From Pseudomonas fluorescens (GTDB taxonomy: Bacteria > Pseudomonadota > Gammaproteobacteria > Pseudomonadales > Pseudomonadaceae): 64,000 bases of DNA. The notes under the pieces are model-generated. The model saw nothing but the letters and a program-made list of their open reading frames with translations. It ran no database searches and had not been told where the DNA came from. Of this stretch, positions 39,073 through 47,845 are shown one piece after another. The stretch lies in assembly GCF_001708445.1 (NCBI RefSeq), contig NZ_CP015637.1:4217001-4281000 (forward strand), given 5' to 3'. The position numbers were made by a program, and so were the translations under genes. Numbering within the stretch: position 1 is the first letter of the stretch; the number at the start of each line of letters is the position of its first letter.

Positions 39073-39693
39073 TCAAGGCTCCAACCCAATCCCGCGCAAA
39101 ATCACACTGGTCACCGTCTGGATCGCCTTCTCGAACTGCATATCCGACAACGGCTGGTGATCATTCAAAATCTTCACCTGGTGATCAAAGTCGGCATAGT
39201 GCTGGGTCGATGCCCAGATCATATACAGCAGGCTCGACGGCTCCACCGGCAGGATGCGTTTGTCTTCCACCCACTGGCGAATCTTCGCCTCCTTCATCTT
39301 GGCCCAGTCGTACAGGCTTTCATCCAGCGCCTCACCGAGGGTCGGCGCGCCGTGGATGATCTCGTTGGCCCAGACTTTCGAGCCATAGGGCCGCGTGCGC
39401 GAGCGCTGCATCTTGGCGCGGATGTAGCTGCTGAGCACCACCCTCGGGTCATCGAAGGTCTCGAAGCTCAAGGCGTCCTGCTTCCACACCTCCAGCAGAT
39501 CGAACAGCACGGCGCTGTACAGCTCGCTCTTGGTGGTGAAGTAATAATGCAGGTTGGAACGTGGCAGCTGCACTTCTTCAGCGATATCGGCCATGGCGGT
39601 GCTGCCATAGCCCTTTTCGGCGAAGACCTTCTCCGCCGCCAGCAGGATTTTTTCGACGTTGACCCGGCGAATTCCGATCTTGTGATTGCCCAT
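39073..39693 (-). CDS. TetR-family regulator, RutR-like
   Basis: A 206-residue repressor-type protein. The N-terminal helix-turn-helix is in KGYGSTAMADIAEEVQLPRSNLHYYFTTKSELY. The C-terminal domain (VWANEIIHGAPTLGEAL, WASTQHYADFDHQV) resembles RutR, which senses uracil in E. coli. Its location at the end of the pyrimidine operon suggests it controls hydA-preT-preA and the divergent permease. The ATG at 39693 is used because the preceding 32 codons are not family-like. Confidence 0.88.
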   Translation of the reverse strand: MGNHKIGIRRVNVEKILLAAEKVFAEKGYGSTAMADIAEEVQLPRSNLHYYFTTKSELYSAVLFDLLEVWKQDALSFETFDDPRVVLSSYIRAKMQRSRTRPYGSKVWANEIIHGAPTLGEALDESLYDWAKMKEAKIRQWVEDKRILPVEPSSLLYMIWASTQHYADFDHQVKILNDHQPLSDMQFEKAIQTVTSVILRGIGLEP

Positions 39694-39836
39694 AAGGGCT
39701 CCCTGACAACAACATGGGCTAAAGACTACCATCGGCTCTAGACCGCGGCGACAGGCCGCAATGAAAGTTCTTACCTTCACCTTCCCCACGGATATTGGAT
39801 TGGTTAGGATCGCGGTCCCTATCCAGGATCATTCCC

Positions 39837-40304
39837 ATGCCTATTCGACCTCGCGTACCCGCCGACGACCCGTTGCTGGGCGCCCTGTGGGAGCGCTCGG
39901 TACGCGCCACCCATGACTTCCTCCCCGAGGACGATATCCAGCGTTTACTGCCCCTGGTACGCGACACTTACCTGCCGATGCCTGCCCTTGACGTCTGGGT
40001 GTATGAAGATGAACAGGGTATTGCCGGTTACATCGCCACCGGCAGGAACAATGTGGAAATGCTGTTTATCGACCCCACGCGCCGGGGCCAGGGGATCGGC
40101 CGCCAGTTGCTGGACCACGCCCGTGCGCGCCACGACACCTTGACCGTCGACGTCAACGAGCAGAACCCCCAGGCTGTGGGTTTCTACCTGCACTACGGTT
40201 TTGTCCAGGTCGCGCGCTCGCCGCTGGATGGCGAAGGCAAACCGTTTCCCTTGCTGCACATGGCTTTACCGACTCCTCCCACTGAAGGTACGGAACAATG
40301 CTGA
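39837..40304 (+). CDS. GNAT-family N-acetyltransferase
   Basis: A 155-residue acetyltransferase resembling YjaB-type enzymes. The acetyl-CoA pyrophosphate-binding loop is RRGQGIGRQLLDHA, preceded by VEMLFIDPT, and the C-terminal NPQAVGFYLHYGFVQVARSPLD is typical of GNAT proteins. The substrate is unknown. The ATG at 39837 has AGGA upstream. It overlaps copC by 7 bp, suggesting cotranscription. Confidence 0.85.
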   Translation: MPIRPRVPADDPLLGALWERSVRATHDFLPEDDIQRLLPLVRDTYLPMPALDVWVYEDEQGIAGYIATGRNNVEMLFIDPTRRGQGIGRQLLDHARARHDTLTVDVNEQNPQAVGFYLHYGFVQVARSPLDGEGKPFPLLHMALPTPPTEGTEQC

Positions 40305-40663
40305 TCAAGAAAACCCTAACCGCCGTCGCCCTGCTCGCCTCCCTGCTCGGCGCCTCGGCGGCGTTTGCCCACGCCCACCTCAAAAGCTCGGAGCCGGCCG
40401 CCGACAGCACCGTCGCCGCACCGAAGGACTTGCGCCTGACCTTCAGCGAAGGCGTCGAAGCCACCTTCACCAAGGTGTCCCTGAGCAAGGACGGCACCGA
40501 AGTGGCAATCAAGGGCCTGGCAACGCCAGACGCCGACAAGAAAACCCTGGTGGTGACGCCCGCCGCCCCGCTGGCGGACGGTCACTACAAAGTGGTGTGG
40601 AACGCAGTCTCGGTCGATACCCACAAGAGCAATGGCGAATACAGCTTCCAGGTCGGCCAATAA
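40298..40663 (+). CDS. copC: CopC-domain periplasmic copper-binding protein
   Basis: A 121-residue exported protein. The signal peptide (LTAVALLASLLGASAAFA) ends before HAHLKSSEPAADS, where the N-terminal His of mature CopC proteins binds Cu(II). The C-terminal YKVVWNAVSVDTHKSNGEYSFQV segment is characteristic. It pairs with copD 3 bp downstream and probably delivers periplasmic copper for import or tolerance. Confidence 0.92.
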   Translation: MLIKKTLTAVALLASLLGASAAFAHAHLKSSEPAADSTVAAPKDLRLTFSEGVEATFTKVSLSKDGTEVAIKGLATPDADKKTLVVTPAAPLADGHYKVVWNAVSVDTHKSNGEYSFQVGQ

Positions 40664-40666
40664 CCC

Positions 40667-41524
40667 ATGGCAACCCTGCTGGTGCTGTGCCGCTTTGTGC
40701 ATTTCATCGTCGTGCTGCTGATGTTCGGGGCCTGTGTATTCAGGCCCTGGCTCCTGGGCGCTGAACCGCAGGCGGTGCTGGACCGACAAGTGTTGCGCAT
40801 CACCCGTGGGCTGGCCTGGACGGCCCTCGCGTCGGGGGTGATCTGGTTACTGTTGATTACCGCCAGCATGGCCGGTTCATGGCCGGCGGCGCTGGAACTG
40901 TCGACCGTGCAGTTGGTGCTGGGCAAGACCTTTTTTGGCCAGGTGTGGACCTGGCACCTGCTGTTGAATGGGCTGCTGGTCATCGCCCTGATGACCGCGT
41001 GGAAGGCCCCGCGCCTGCCGTTGATCACGCTGCTGCTGATGACCCTGGCCCCGGTCGGCCACGGCGCCATGCTCGATGGGCTGAGCGGGCAGCTGTTGAT
41101 CCTCAACCAGGTGGTGCACCTGATGTGCGTCGGCGCATGGTTGGGGGGGTTATTGCTGCTGGTATTGATCCTCAGGCAGCCACACGGTGTTGAGCTGGCG
41201 CCGGTCCTGCGTCGTTTCAGCGGCGTCGGTTATGGCCTGGTCGCGGGCTTGCTGGTGACCGGCCTGATCAATGTGCGCGTCCTCACCGGGCAGCTGTGGC
41301 CCACGCCGTTGTTCAGTGGTTTTGCGTTGATTCTATTGATCAAGGTGATGCTGGTGCTGGGCATGTTGGCGCTGGCGCTGCTGAACCGGCTGCGCCTTGA
41401 TCGCTGCGAACAGCGGCTGGGCAGCTTGAAGGCCAGCGTGATGCTGGAATGGCTGCTCGGTGTTTGCGCCGTCGCCGCCGTTTCACTCCTTGGCACCCTG
41501 CCTCCCATGGTCCTGGCGGGCTGA
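40667..41524 (+). CDS. copD: Copper homeostasis membrane protein CopD
   Basis: A 285-residue inner membrane protein with about eight hydrophobic helices matching the CopD domain. The N-terminal CRFVHFIVVLLMFGACVFRPWLLG and VHLMCVGAWLGGLLLLV segments are typical. It follows copC by 3 bp and forms the second half of a CopCD copper uptake or handling unit. Confidence 0.9.
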   Translation: MATLLVLCRFVHFIVVLLMFGACVFRPWLLGAEPQAVLDRQVLRITRGLAWTALASGVIWLLLITASMAGSWPAALELSTVQLVLGKTFFGQVWTWHLLLNGLLVIALMTAWKAPRLPLITLLLMTLAPVGHGAMLDGLSGQLLILNQVVHLMCVGAWLGGLLLLVLILRQPHGVELAPVLRRFSGVGYGLVAGLLVTGLINVRVLTGQLWPTPLFSGFALILLIKVMLVLGMLALALLNRLRLDRCEQRLGSLKASVMLEWLLGVCAVAAVSLLGTLPPMVLAG

Positions 41525-41526
41525 AT

Positions 41527-41568
41527 GTGGGAGGGGCGGTGCGACGATTCGACTTGCCCCCCCCCACA
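41527..41568. repeat. Solitary REP variant with 16-nt insertion
   Basis: GTGGGAGGGG is followed by CGGTGCGACGATTCGA, then CTTGCCCCC. The insertion splits the usual REP hairpin. The same insertion occurs at 45550 and, inverted, near 46700. Confidence 0.7.
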
Positions 41569-41716
41569 TTGACACTGCCCGCTCTGGATCAACCCACACG
41601 CAGTCATCGTATAACTTCTGCTTGACACCCCGCAAAAACCCCGCAAATATCCGCCCCAATGTTGTACGACGACGTATAACAAATAATAAAAACAACAAAT
41701 GAAAGGGAGCATCACT

Positions 41717-42979
41717 GTGAGTCAATTCGCCCGCTATTCTTCCGCGCGTCTCAGTGTTATCGGTCTCGGCAGCCTGGCCTTCACCCTGCCCCTCATCGCC
41801 CACGCCGAAGGTTTTGTCGACGACGCCAAGGCCACGCTCAACCTGCGTAACGCCTACTTCAACCGCAATTTCACCAACCCGAGCAACCCTCAGGGCAAGG
41901 CCGAAGAGTGGACGCAGAGCTTTATCCTCGACGCCAAGTCCGGCTTCACCCAAGGCACTGTCGGCTTCGGGATCGATGTGCTGGGCCTGTACTCACAAAA
42001 GCTCGACGGCGGCAAAGGTACCGGCGGCACCCAGTTGCTGCCGATCCACGATGACGGCCGCCCCGCCGACAACTTCGGGCGCCTGGGCGTGGCGTTGAAG
42101 ACCAAGCTGTCGAAGACCGAATTGAAGGTGGGCGAATGGATGCCGGTGCTGCCGATCCTGCGTTCCGACGACGGCCGTTCGCTGCCACAGACCTTCCGCG
42201 GCGGTCAGGTGACGTCCAGCGAAATCGCCGGCCTGACCCTCTACGGCGGGCAGTTTCGCGGCAATAGCCCGCGCAACGACGCGAGCATGGAAGACATGTT
42301 CATGAACGGCAAAGCCGCATTCACCTCCGACCGCTTCAACTTCGGTGGCGGTGAATACAGCTTCAATGACAAGCGCACCCAGATCGGCCTGTGGTACGCC
42401 GAACTGAGCGATATCTACCAGCAGCAATACCTCAACCTGACCCACAGCCAACCGCTGGGCGACTGGACCCTGGGCGCCAACCTCGGCTTCTTCAACGGCA
42501 AGGAAGACGGCAGCGCCCTGGCCGGCGACCTGGACAACAAGACCGTGTTCGCCCTGCTTTCGGCCAAGTACCAGGGCAACACCTTCTATGTCGGCCTGCA
42601 AAAGCTCACCGGCGACAGCGTGTGGATGCGGGTCAACGGCACCAGCGGCGGCACCCTGGCCAACGACAGCTACAACTCCAGCTACGACAACGCCAAGGAA
42701 AAATCCTGGCAGGTGCGCCATGACTTCAATTTCGTGGTGCTTGGCATTCCCGGGCTGACCATGATGAACCGCTATATCAGCGGCAGTAACGTACACACCG
42801 GGGCGATCACCGACGGCAAGGAATGGGGGCGTGAATCGGAACTGGCCTACACCGTGCAGAGCGGTGCGCTGAAGGATTTGAACGTCAAATGGCGTAACTC
42901 GACCCTGCGTCGGGATTTCAGCAATAACGAGTTCGATGAGAACCGGATCTTTATCAGCTATCCGATCTCGTTGCTGTAA
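41717..42979 (+). CDS. OprD-family outer membrane porin
   Basis: A 420-residue outer membrane channel of the OprD (Occ) family. The signal peptide ends at IAHA-EGFVDD. The family N-terminus DDAKATLNLRNAYFNRNFTNP, GEWMPVLPILRSDDGRSLPQTFRGGQV and the C-terminal ENRIFISYPISLL are typical. These porins take up amino acids or small carboxylates; the substrate here is unknown. The GTG at 41717 was chosen because AGGGAG lies 7 bp upstream; an ATG at 41699 is an alternative. Confidence 0.92.
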   Translation: MSQFARYSSARLSVIGLGSLAFTLPLIAHAEGFVDDAKATLNLRNAYFNRNFTNPSNPQGKAEEWTQSFILDAKSGFTQGTVGFGIDVLGLYSQKLDGGKGTGGTQLLPIHDDGRPADNFGRLGVALKTKLSKTELKVGEWMPVLPILRSDDGRSLPQTFRGGQVTSSEIAGLTLYGGQFRGNSPRNDASMEDMFMNGKAAFTSDRFNFGGGEYSFNDKRTQIGLWYAELSDIYQQQYLNLTHSQPLGDWTLGANLGFFNGKEDGSALAGDLDNKTVFALLSAKYQGNTFYVGLQKLTGDSVWMRVNGTSGGTLANDSYNSSYDNAKEKSWQVRHDFNFVVLGIPGLTMMNRYISGSNVHTGAITDGKEWGRESELAYTVQSGALKDLNVKWRNSTLRRDFSNNEFDENRIFISYPISLL

Positions 42980-43411
42980 CCCCTGTGGCAAGCGGGCTTG
43001 CCCTAATGCCGTTCAGTTAAGGCTTTTTTGTAGGAGCGAGCTTGCTCGCGAAGAACTTACAGGCGCCGCGTTCATTCAGGAAACACGCGTTATCGTTGAC
43101 GTTTTTCGCGAGCAAGAGGCTTGTCCCGCGTTGGGCTGCGTAGCAGCCCCAAGCCATTCACCGCGTTTTTACAGACACGACGCGGCGTTTTTATTGGGGC
43201 TGCTGCGCAGCCCAACGCGGGGCAAGCCCGCTCGCCACAGAGAATGCTTCATGGTGGTGCGTTTTTTGTGTCGTTTACCCCCGGCTCAAAGCGCAAATTG
43301 CGCTGTTAAAACAAGCAATGCAGCGGAATCGGCTGTAGCACCCTATGAATCGGCTTTTCAGTCCTGGAAATCCGGCCTGCCCTGGGCGCAAAGCGGCAGG
43401 CCAGAGCGGTC
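42980..43411. other. Gene-free interval with composite REP elements
   Basis: A 432-bp interval with no supported gene. It holds a REP of the TAGGAGCGAGCTTGCTCG type at 43029-43052, whose partner arm (TTTTTCGCGAGCAAG at about 43101-43115) is broken by a second REP-like palindrome. That palindrome is GTTGGGCTGCG/CGCAGCCCAAC, around 43131-43220, with GGGGCAAGCCCGCTCGCCAC at its end. The remainder up to 43411 shows nothing recognisable. Confidence 0.65.
43029..43240. repeat. Nested REP elements
   Basis: The left half of a GCGAGCTTGCTCGC-type REP pair is present, but its right half runs into CTTGTCCCGCGTTGGGCTGC. The inverted copy GCAGCCCAACGCGGGGCAAG lies about 80 bp further on. One REP family therefore appears inserted into or recombined with another. 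Confidence 0.65.
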
Positions 43412-44458
43412 TCAGGCGCGCTTTTTGTGCTGTGCACGAGGTTGTTGGGCCAGGCGCGCGAACAGGTCTTTCGGGTCGGCCAGGTCGGGTACCAGTTCCA
43501 GCTCGCTGCCGACATCCAGCGCCTTGGCGACGTCGAGCACGTAGCGCAGGGCGGAGTAGTCTTCGATGGCAAACCCCACCGAGTCGAACAGGGTGACCTG
43601 GCGCGCATTTTCGCGGCCGGGCTGCTGGCCGTTGATCACCTGCCACAACTCGGTCACCGGCGAGTCTTCCGGCATGTGCTGGATTTCACCTTCGATGCGG
43701 CTTTGCGGTTCGTATTCGACGATCACCCGGGCGCGCTCGACGATGCGTCGGTCCAGCTCAGTCTTGCCTGGGCAGTCGCCGCCCACGGCATTAAGGTGCA
43801 TGCCGGGTTCGATCATCTCGTCGGTGAGGATGGTGGCGTAGGCTTTGTCGGCGGTGACGGTGGTGACGATATCCGCACCTTTGACGGCCTCGGCCACGCT
43901 GCCGGCCAGGATCACCTTGATTGCCGGGAATGCCTTGAGGTTGGTGGCCAGCTTGGCGGTGGCCCTGGCGTCGATGTCGAACAGGCGGATCTCGTTGATG
44001 CCGAGCATCGCGTGGAAGGCCAGTGCCTGGAATTCGCTCTGGGAGCCGTTGCCGATCAACGCCATGCTGCGGCTGTTGTCGCGGGCCAGGTAGCGGGCCA
44101 CCAGGGCTGAGGTGGCGGCGGTACGAATCGCGGTGGTCAGGGTCATCTCCGCCAGCAGCACCGGTTTACCGGTGTCCACGTCGCCCAGGGCTCCAAAGGC
44201 CATCACGGTAAGCATGCCGGCCAGGGTGTTTTTCGGGTGGCCGTTGACGTATTTGAAGGCGTACAGCGAGGCGTCGGACACCGGCATCAACTCGATCACG
44301 CCATCCGGCGAGTGGTTGGCCAGGCGTGCGCATTTCTCGAAGTCCTGCCAGCGCAGGTAGTCGGCGCGGATGTACTCGGCCATCTCGGTGATGCAGGTTT
44401 GCAGGCCTTTTTGCGAAACCAGGTAGCTGAGGTCGTTGACGTCGATATAACGGGTCAT
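43412..44458 (-). CDS. ocd: Ornithine cyclodeaminase
   Basis: A 348-residue NAD-dependent enzyme that converts L-ornithine to L-proline and ammonia. The mu-crystallin/OCD family features are present: FKYVNGHPKNT, the substrate region, the NAD-binding ALIGNGSQSEFQALA and the VGGDCPGKTELD motif with the catalytic Asp. Length is typical (about 350). The ATG at 44458 follows AAGGAG. It lies 11 bp after the citrulline hydrolase gene, giving a two-step route from citrulline to proline. Confidence 0.93.
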   Translation of the reverse strand: MTRYIDVNDLSYLVSQKGLQTCITEMAEYIRADYLRWQDFEKCARLANHSPDGVIELMPVSDASLYAFKYVNGHPKNTLAGMLTVMAFGALGDVDTGKPVLLAEMTLTTAIRTAATSALVARYLARDNSRSMALIGNGSQSEFQALAFHAMLGINEIRLFDIDARATAKLATNLKAFPAIKVILAGSVAEAVKGADIVTTVTADKAYATILTDEMIEPGMHLNAVGGDCPGKTELDRRIVERARVIVEYEPQSRIEGEIQHMPEDSPVTELWQVINGQQPGRENARQVTLFDSVGFAIEDYSALRYVLDVAKALDVGSELELVPDLADPKDLFARLAQQPRAQHKKRA

Positions 44459-44469
44459 GGCAAGACTCC

Positions 44470-45396
44470 TTATTGAAATGAGGGACGGGCGGGCAGATGC
44501 ACTTCTGCCAGCATGCAGCGGGCACTGCCGCCGCCGATGCGTTCGATGTTGTCGATGTTCACCACCACCGGCCGTGTGTGGCGCTCCACATGCTGGCGCT
44601 GGGCCGGTTGCAGCGCGCTCCAGGCACTGGCAGACATCACCAGCAGCGGCTGGCCGTCGCGGTCGTGGACTTCGAGCATGTTGCCGGCGAAGGCTTCGAG
44701 CTGGTCGAAGTCGAGGCCGAGGATGTCTTTGCCGGTGTCGCGCAGCGAGCGCTCCAGGGCCTGGCGTTCGTTGGCATCGGGCAGCGCTTGCAGGCACACC
44801 ACCGCGAGGTCGCGGCCGACACTCATCATCACGTTGCTGTGGTAGATCGGCGCATGGTGCCGGTCGACGGCGTGGAACACGCAGAGTTGGTAGTCGAGAC
44901 GTTCGGCGAACTGGCGCAGGGCGGCGTGGTGGGTGCGCCCGGAATGGCAGGCGTAGCTGATACGGTGCTGACGGTCGAGCACCATGCTGCCGGTGCCTTC
45001 GAGGAAGATGTTTTGTTGTTCGAGGTGGCTGAGGTCGATGGTGTCCTTGATCGCAAAGCGCTGCTCCAGCACTTGCAGCACACCCTTGTTGCGCTCCAGT
45101 CGGCGGTTCTGGCCTTCCATCGGGTACAGCACCAGGCTGCCATCGGCGTGGCTGCTCCACCAGTTATTGGGAAAGATCGAGTCGGGGGTGTGGGGCGCCG
45201 GGGTGTCCTGCACCACCAGTACTTCCACGCCGTGCTGGCGCAGGGTGTCGACGTAGCCGTCGAACTCTTCCAGCGCTTTCTGCTGTGCACCGAGCGGGTC
45301 GAGGGGCGCACGTTGGAAGCGGTTGTTGATCGCGGTGTCCGGGTTGAAGGCAAAGCGCGCCGGGCGAATCATCAGGACGGTGTTGGTGGTTTGCAT
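44470..45396 (-). CDS. ctlX: Citrulline hydrolase CtlX-like (amidinotransferase fold)
   Basis: A 308-residue guanidino-group-modifying enzyme. Family motifs are MIRPARFAFNPDTAINNRFQ, the SIFPNNWWSSHADG motif, FLEGTGSMVLD, HSNVMMSVG and the C-terminal GGGSARCMLAEVHLP with the catalytic Cys. CtlX proteins hydrolyse citrulline to ornithine; an arginine-deiminase-related activity is the alternative. The adjacent ornithine cyclodeaminase supports citrulline as substrate. The ATG at 45396 was chosen over a longer ORF that lacks family similarity in its first 50 residues. Confidence 0.85.
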   Translation of the reverse strand: MQTTNTVLMIRPARFAFNPDTAINNRFQRAPLDPLGAQQKALEEFDGYVDTLRQHGVEVLVVQDTPAPHTPDSIFPNNWWSSHADGSLVLYPMEGQNRRLERNKGVLQVLEQRFAIKDTIDLSHLEQQNIFLEGTGSMVLDRQHRISYACHSGRTHHAALRQFAERLDYQLCVFHAVDRHHAPIYHSNVMMSVGRDLAVVCLQALPDANERQALERSLRDTGKDILGLDFDQLEAFAGNMLEVHDRDGQPLLVMSASAWSALQPAQRQHVERHTRPVVVNIDNIERIGGGSARCMLAEVHLPARPSFQ

Positions 45397-45698
45397 GGGT
45401 GCACGAATCCATGGGGTGAGCTGTGGGGCTATTTTGTGGCTTGTGCGGTATGAATCCCGGCTGAAACAACGGGGCGGCTCAGCCGGGAAAGCTGAAAAGG
45501 GGGGTAGGGCAGCCGAATCGGCTGCCGGGGGGTGGAATGCGGTCAAAATGTGGGAGTGGGCGGTGCGACGATTCGACTGGCCCCCGATAGCAATCTTTCG
45601 GTTACAGGTTATCTGACTGGCACACCGCTATCAGGGGCAAGGCCCCTCCCACATTGGTACAGTGGCGACTGTTATAGCGCCGTCAGCCAGGAGGAACC
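45397..45698. other. Interval with ctlX promoter region and REP variants
   Basis: About 300 bp containing the upstream region of ctlX, a hairpin GGCAGCC-GAATC-GGCTGCC at about 45508-45526 flanked by G-runs, and the REP pair at 45550-45652. No gene is supported. Confidence 0.5.
45550..45652. repeat. REP pair with one insertion-bearing arm
   Basis: The left arm is GTGGGAGTGGGCGGTGCGAC continuing GATTCGACTGGCCCCCGATAG, i.e. the 16-nt insertion variant. The right arm is a normal but diverged copy (CTATCAGGGGCAAGGCCCC). About 40 bp separates them. Confidence 0.75.
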
Positions 45699-46592
45699 AT
45701 GTCTACCGTCGTTCGTCTCGCCCAATCCGCCGATGCCGAAGGGATCAGCCAGGTCATCCTCGCGGCTTTGCACAGCAGCAATGCGCGGGATTATCCGGCG
45801 GAGGTGATTGCGCGGGTGGCCAGCAACTTCACGCCGGACGCGGTGCTGGACCTGCTCAAGCGCCGTGTGGTGCTGGTGGCGATGCAGGACTCGGTGATCG
45901 TCGCCACGGCGGCCTTGGATGGAAATGTGGTGCGCTCGGTGTTCGTCAACCCGGCGCTGCACGGGCAGGGCATTGGTCGGCTGCTGATGATTGAAATCGA
46001 ACTGCGCGCGCGGGACGCGGGGGTGACGACCCTGAGTGTGCCATCCTCGCTGACCGCCGAGCCGTTCTACACCAAGCTGGGCTTTCACACGGTACGCGAT
46101 GTCTACCACGGCAATGAGCGCACGTTGGTGATGGAAAAGGCGCTGTTGTCGCGCCATCCCATCGGGCCGTATCGCGACCGCCAGCATCGGGCGCAGGTGG
46201 TGGCGTTATGGCAGGAGGCGTTTGGTTATGACACGGCGCATAACCTGCCGACCTTGGCGATCGATAAGAAACAGGCGGTCAATGACGGGCTGTTTTTCGT
46301 GGCGACGGACAAAAAAACCGTGATCGGGACGATTCTTGCCGGCTACGACGGCCATCGCGGCTGGCTGTACTCGGTGGCCGTGCACGCCGACTATCGGCGT
46401 CATGGCCTGGGCTCCTCGCTGGTGCGGCATGCGGAACAGGCACTGACGGCCCTGGGCTGCATGAAGATCAACCTGCAGATCACCAGTGGCAATGATGCGG
46501 TGGCGGGGTTTTACGAGGCGCTGGGGTATGGGGTGGAGCCGAGGATCAGCATGGGCAAGAAGATTGTCGAGAATATCCCGAAGGATTCTTGA
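45699..46592 (+). CDS. Tandem GNAT acetyltransferase protein
   Basis: A 297-residue protein with two GNAT domains. The first (about residues 1-145) has the acetyl-CoA loop NPALHGQGIGRLLM; the second (about 155-297) has HADYRRHGLGSSLVRHAEQ and the C-terminal SGNDAVAGFYEALGYGVE. The second half resembles YpeA-type acetyltransferases. The substrate is unknown. GGAGG lies 5 bp upstream of the ATG. It is divergent from ctlX and followed by a REP pair. Confidence 0.85.
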   Translation: MSTVVRLAQSADAEGISQVILAALHSSNARDYPAEVIARVASNFTPDAVLDLLKRRVVLVAMQDSVIVATAALDGNVVRSVFVNPALHGQGIGRLLMIEIELRARDAGVTTLSVPSSLTAEPFYTKLGFHTVRDVYHGNERTLVMEKALLSRHPIGPYRDRQHRAQVVALWQEAFGYDTAHNLPTLAIDKKQAVNDGLFFVATDKKTVIGTILAGYDGHRGWLYSVAVHADYRRHGLGSSLVRHAEQALTALGCMKINLQITSGNDAVAGFYEALGYGVEPRISMGKKIVENIPKDS

Positions 46593-46610
46593 ATACACTG
46601 GAGAGCAAAT

Positions 46611-46713
46611 GTGGGAGGGGGCTTGCCCCCGATGGCGGAGTATCAGTCAACAGATTCATTGACTGACCCACTGCCATCGGGGGCAAGTCGAATCGTCGCA
46701 CCGCCCCTCCCAC
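46611..46713. repeat. REP pair with one insertion-bearing arm
   Basis: The left arm is the standard GTGGGAGGGGGCTTGCCCCC. The right arm, read on the minus strand, is GTGGGAGGGG-CGGTGCGACGATTCGA-CTTGCCCCC, the same insertion variant as at 41527 and 45550. Confidence 0.8.
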
Positions 46714-46735
46714 AAGGTTTTGCAGTGTTGCTGGC

Positions 46736-47755
46736 TTAGACTTTTACGATCCAACCCTCTGGCGCTTCGACGTCACCGGTCTGCACACCGGTCAGCTCTT
46801 TGTAGAGCTTCTGGGTGATCGGGCCGACTTCGGTCTCGCTGTAGAACACGTGCAGCTTGCCGTTGTACTGGATACCGCCGATCGGCGAGATCACGGCGGC
46901 AGTCCCGCAGGCGCCGGCTTCCTTGAAGTCCGACAGTTTGTCGATGAACACTTCGCCCTCGATCACTTCCAGGCCCAGGCGGGTCTTGGCCAGTTCGATC
47001 AGCGACAGGCGGGTGATGCCTGGCAGCACCGAAGGCGACTTCGGTGTGATGAACTTGTTGTCGTGGGTGATCCCGAAGAAGTTGGCCGAGCCGACTTCCT
47101 CGATTTTCGAGTGGGTCATCGGGTCCAGGTAGATCGCGTCGGCAAAACCGGATTTCTTCGCTTCCGAGCCCGGCATCAGGCTGGCGGCGTAGTTGCCACC
47201 GACCTTGGCGGCGCCGGTGCCCTGTGGCGCGGCGCGGTCGAAGGTGGAGATCTGGAAGTTGTGCGGCACCAGGCCGCCCTTGAAGTAGGCACCGACCGGG
47301 ATGCAGAACACCGAGAAGATGAACTCCGGCGCGGTACGCACGCCGATGTTGTCACCGGTACCGATCACGAACGGGCGCAGGTACAGCGCGCCGCCGCTGC
47401 CGTACGGCGGGATGAACCGCTCGTTGGCCTTGACCACTTGTTTGCACGCGTCGATGAACGCGTCGGTCGGGACGTGCGGCATCAGCAGGCGCGCGCAACT
47501 GCGCTGCATGCGTGCGGCGTTCTGGTCCGGACGGAACAGGTTGATCGAGCCGTCCTTGCAGCGGTAGGCCTTGAGGCCTTCGAAGCACTGCTGACCGTAG
47601 TGCAGGGCAGTGGAGCCCTCGCTGATGTGCAGCACGTTGTCGTCGGTCAGGGTGCCGGCTTGCCATTCGCCGTTTTTCCAGACCTGGAGAAACCGCTTGT
47701 CGGTCTTGATGTAGTCAAAACCCAGCTTGTCCCAATTGATGCTTTCGTTACCCAT
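46736..47755 (-). CDS. ilvE: Branched-chain amino acid aminotransferase
   Basis: A 339-residue PLP-dependent enzyme that interconverts Val, Leu and Ile with their 2-oxo acids. Features of the class IV aminotransferase fold include ALHYGQQCFEGLKAY, RPFVIGTGDNIGV, the PLP-Lys in GAAKVGGNYAASL and ITRLSLIELAKTRLGLEV. Length matches the longer bacterial BCAT type (about 340). It lies near the bkd operon, which oxidises the same 2-oxo acids, though a REP pair and about 200 bp separate them. Confidence 0.95.
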   Translation of the reverse strand: MGNESINWDKLGFDYIKTDKRFLQVWKNGEWQAGTLTDDNVLHISEGSTALHYGQQCFEGLKAYRCKDGSINLFRPDQNAARMQRSCARLLMPHVPTDAFIDACKQVVKANERFIPPYGSGGALYLRPFVIGTGDNIGVRTAPEFIFSVFCIPVGAYFKGGLVPHNFQISTFDRAAPQGTGAAKVGGNYAASLMPGSEAKKSGFADAIYLDPMTHSKIEEVGSANFFGITHDNKFITPKSPSVLPGITRLSLIELAKTRLGLEVIEGEVFIDKLSDFKEAGACGTAAVISPIGGIQYNGKLHVFYSETEVGPITQKLYKELTGVQTGDVEAPEGWIVKV

Positions 47756-47845
47756 GACACCCTCTATCTTTGGTCAAGTCGGTTTTTTTCTGAATGGGCG
47801 CAACAATACTGCATTCGCAGGTCCGTTCGCATCCCCCGCGTCCCT

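Noticed and set aside
44459..45160. Upstream extension of the ocd reading frame
   Set aside because: The extension is antisense/out-of-frame sequence of ctlX with Arg/Pro-rich content; ocd begins at the ATG at 44458 preceded by AAGGAG.
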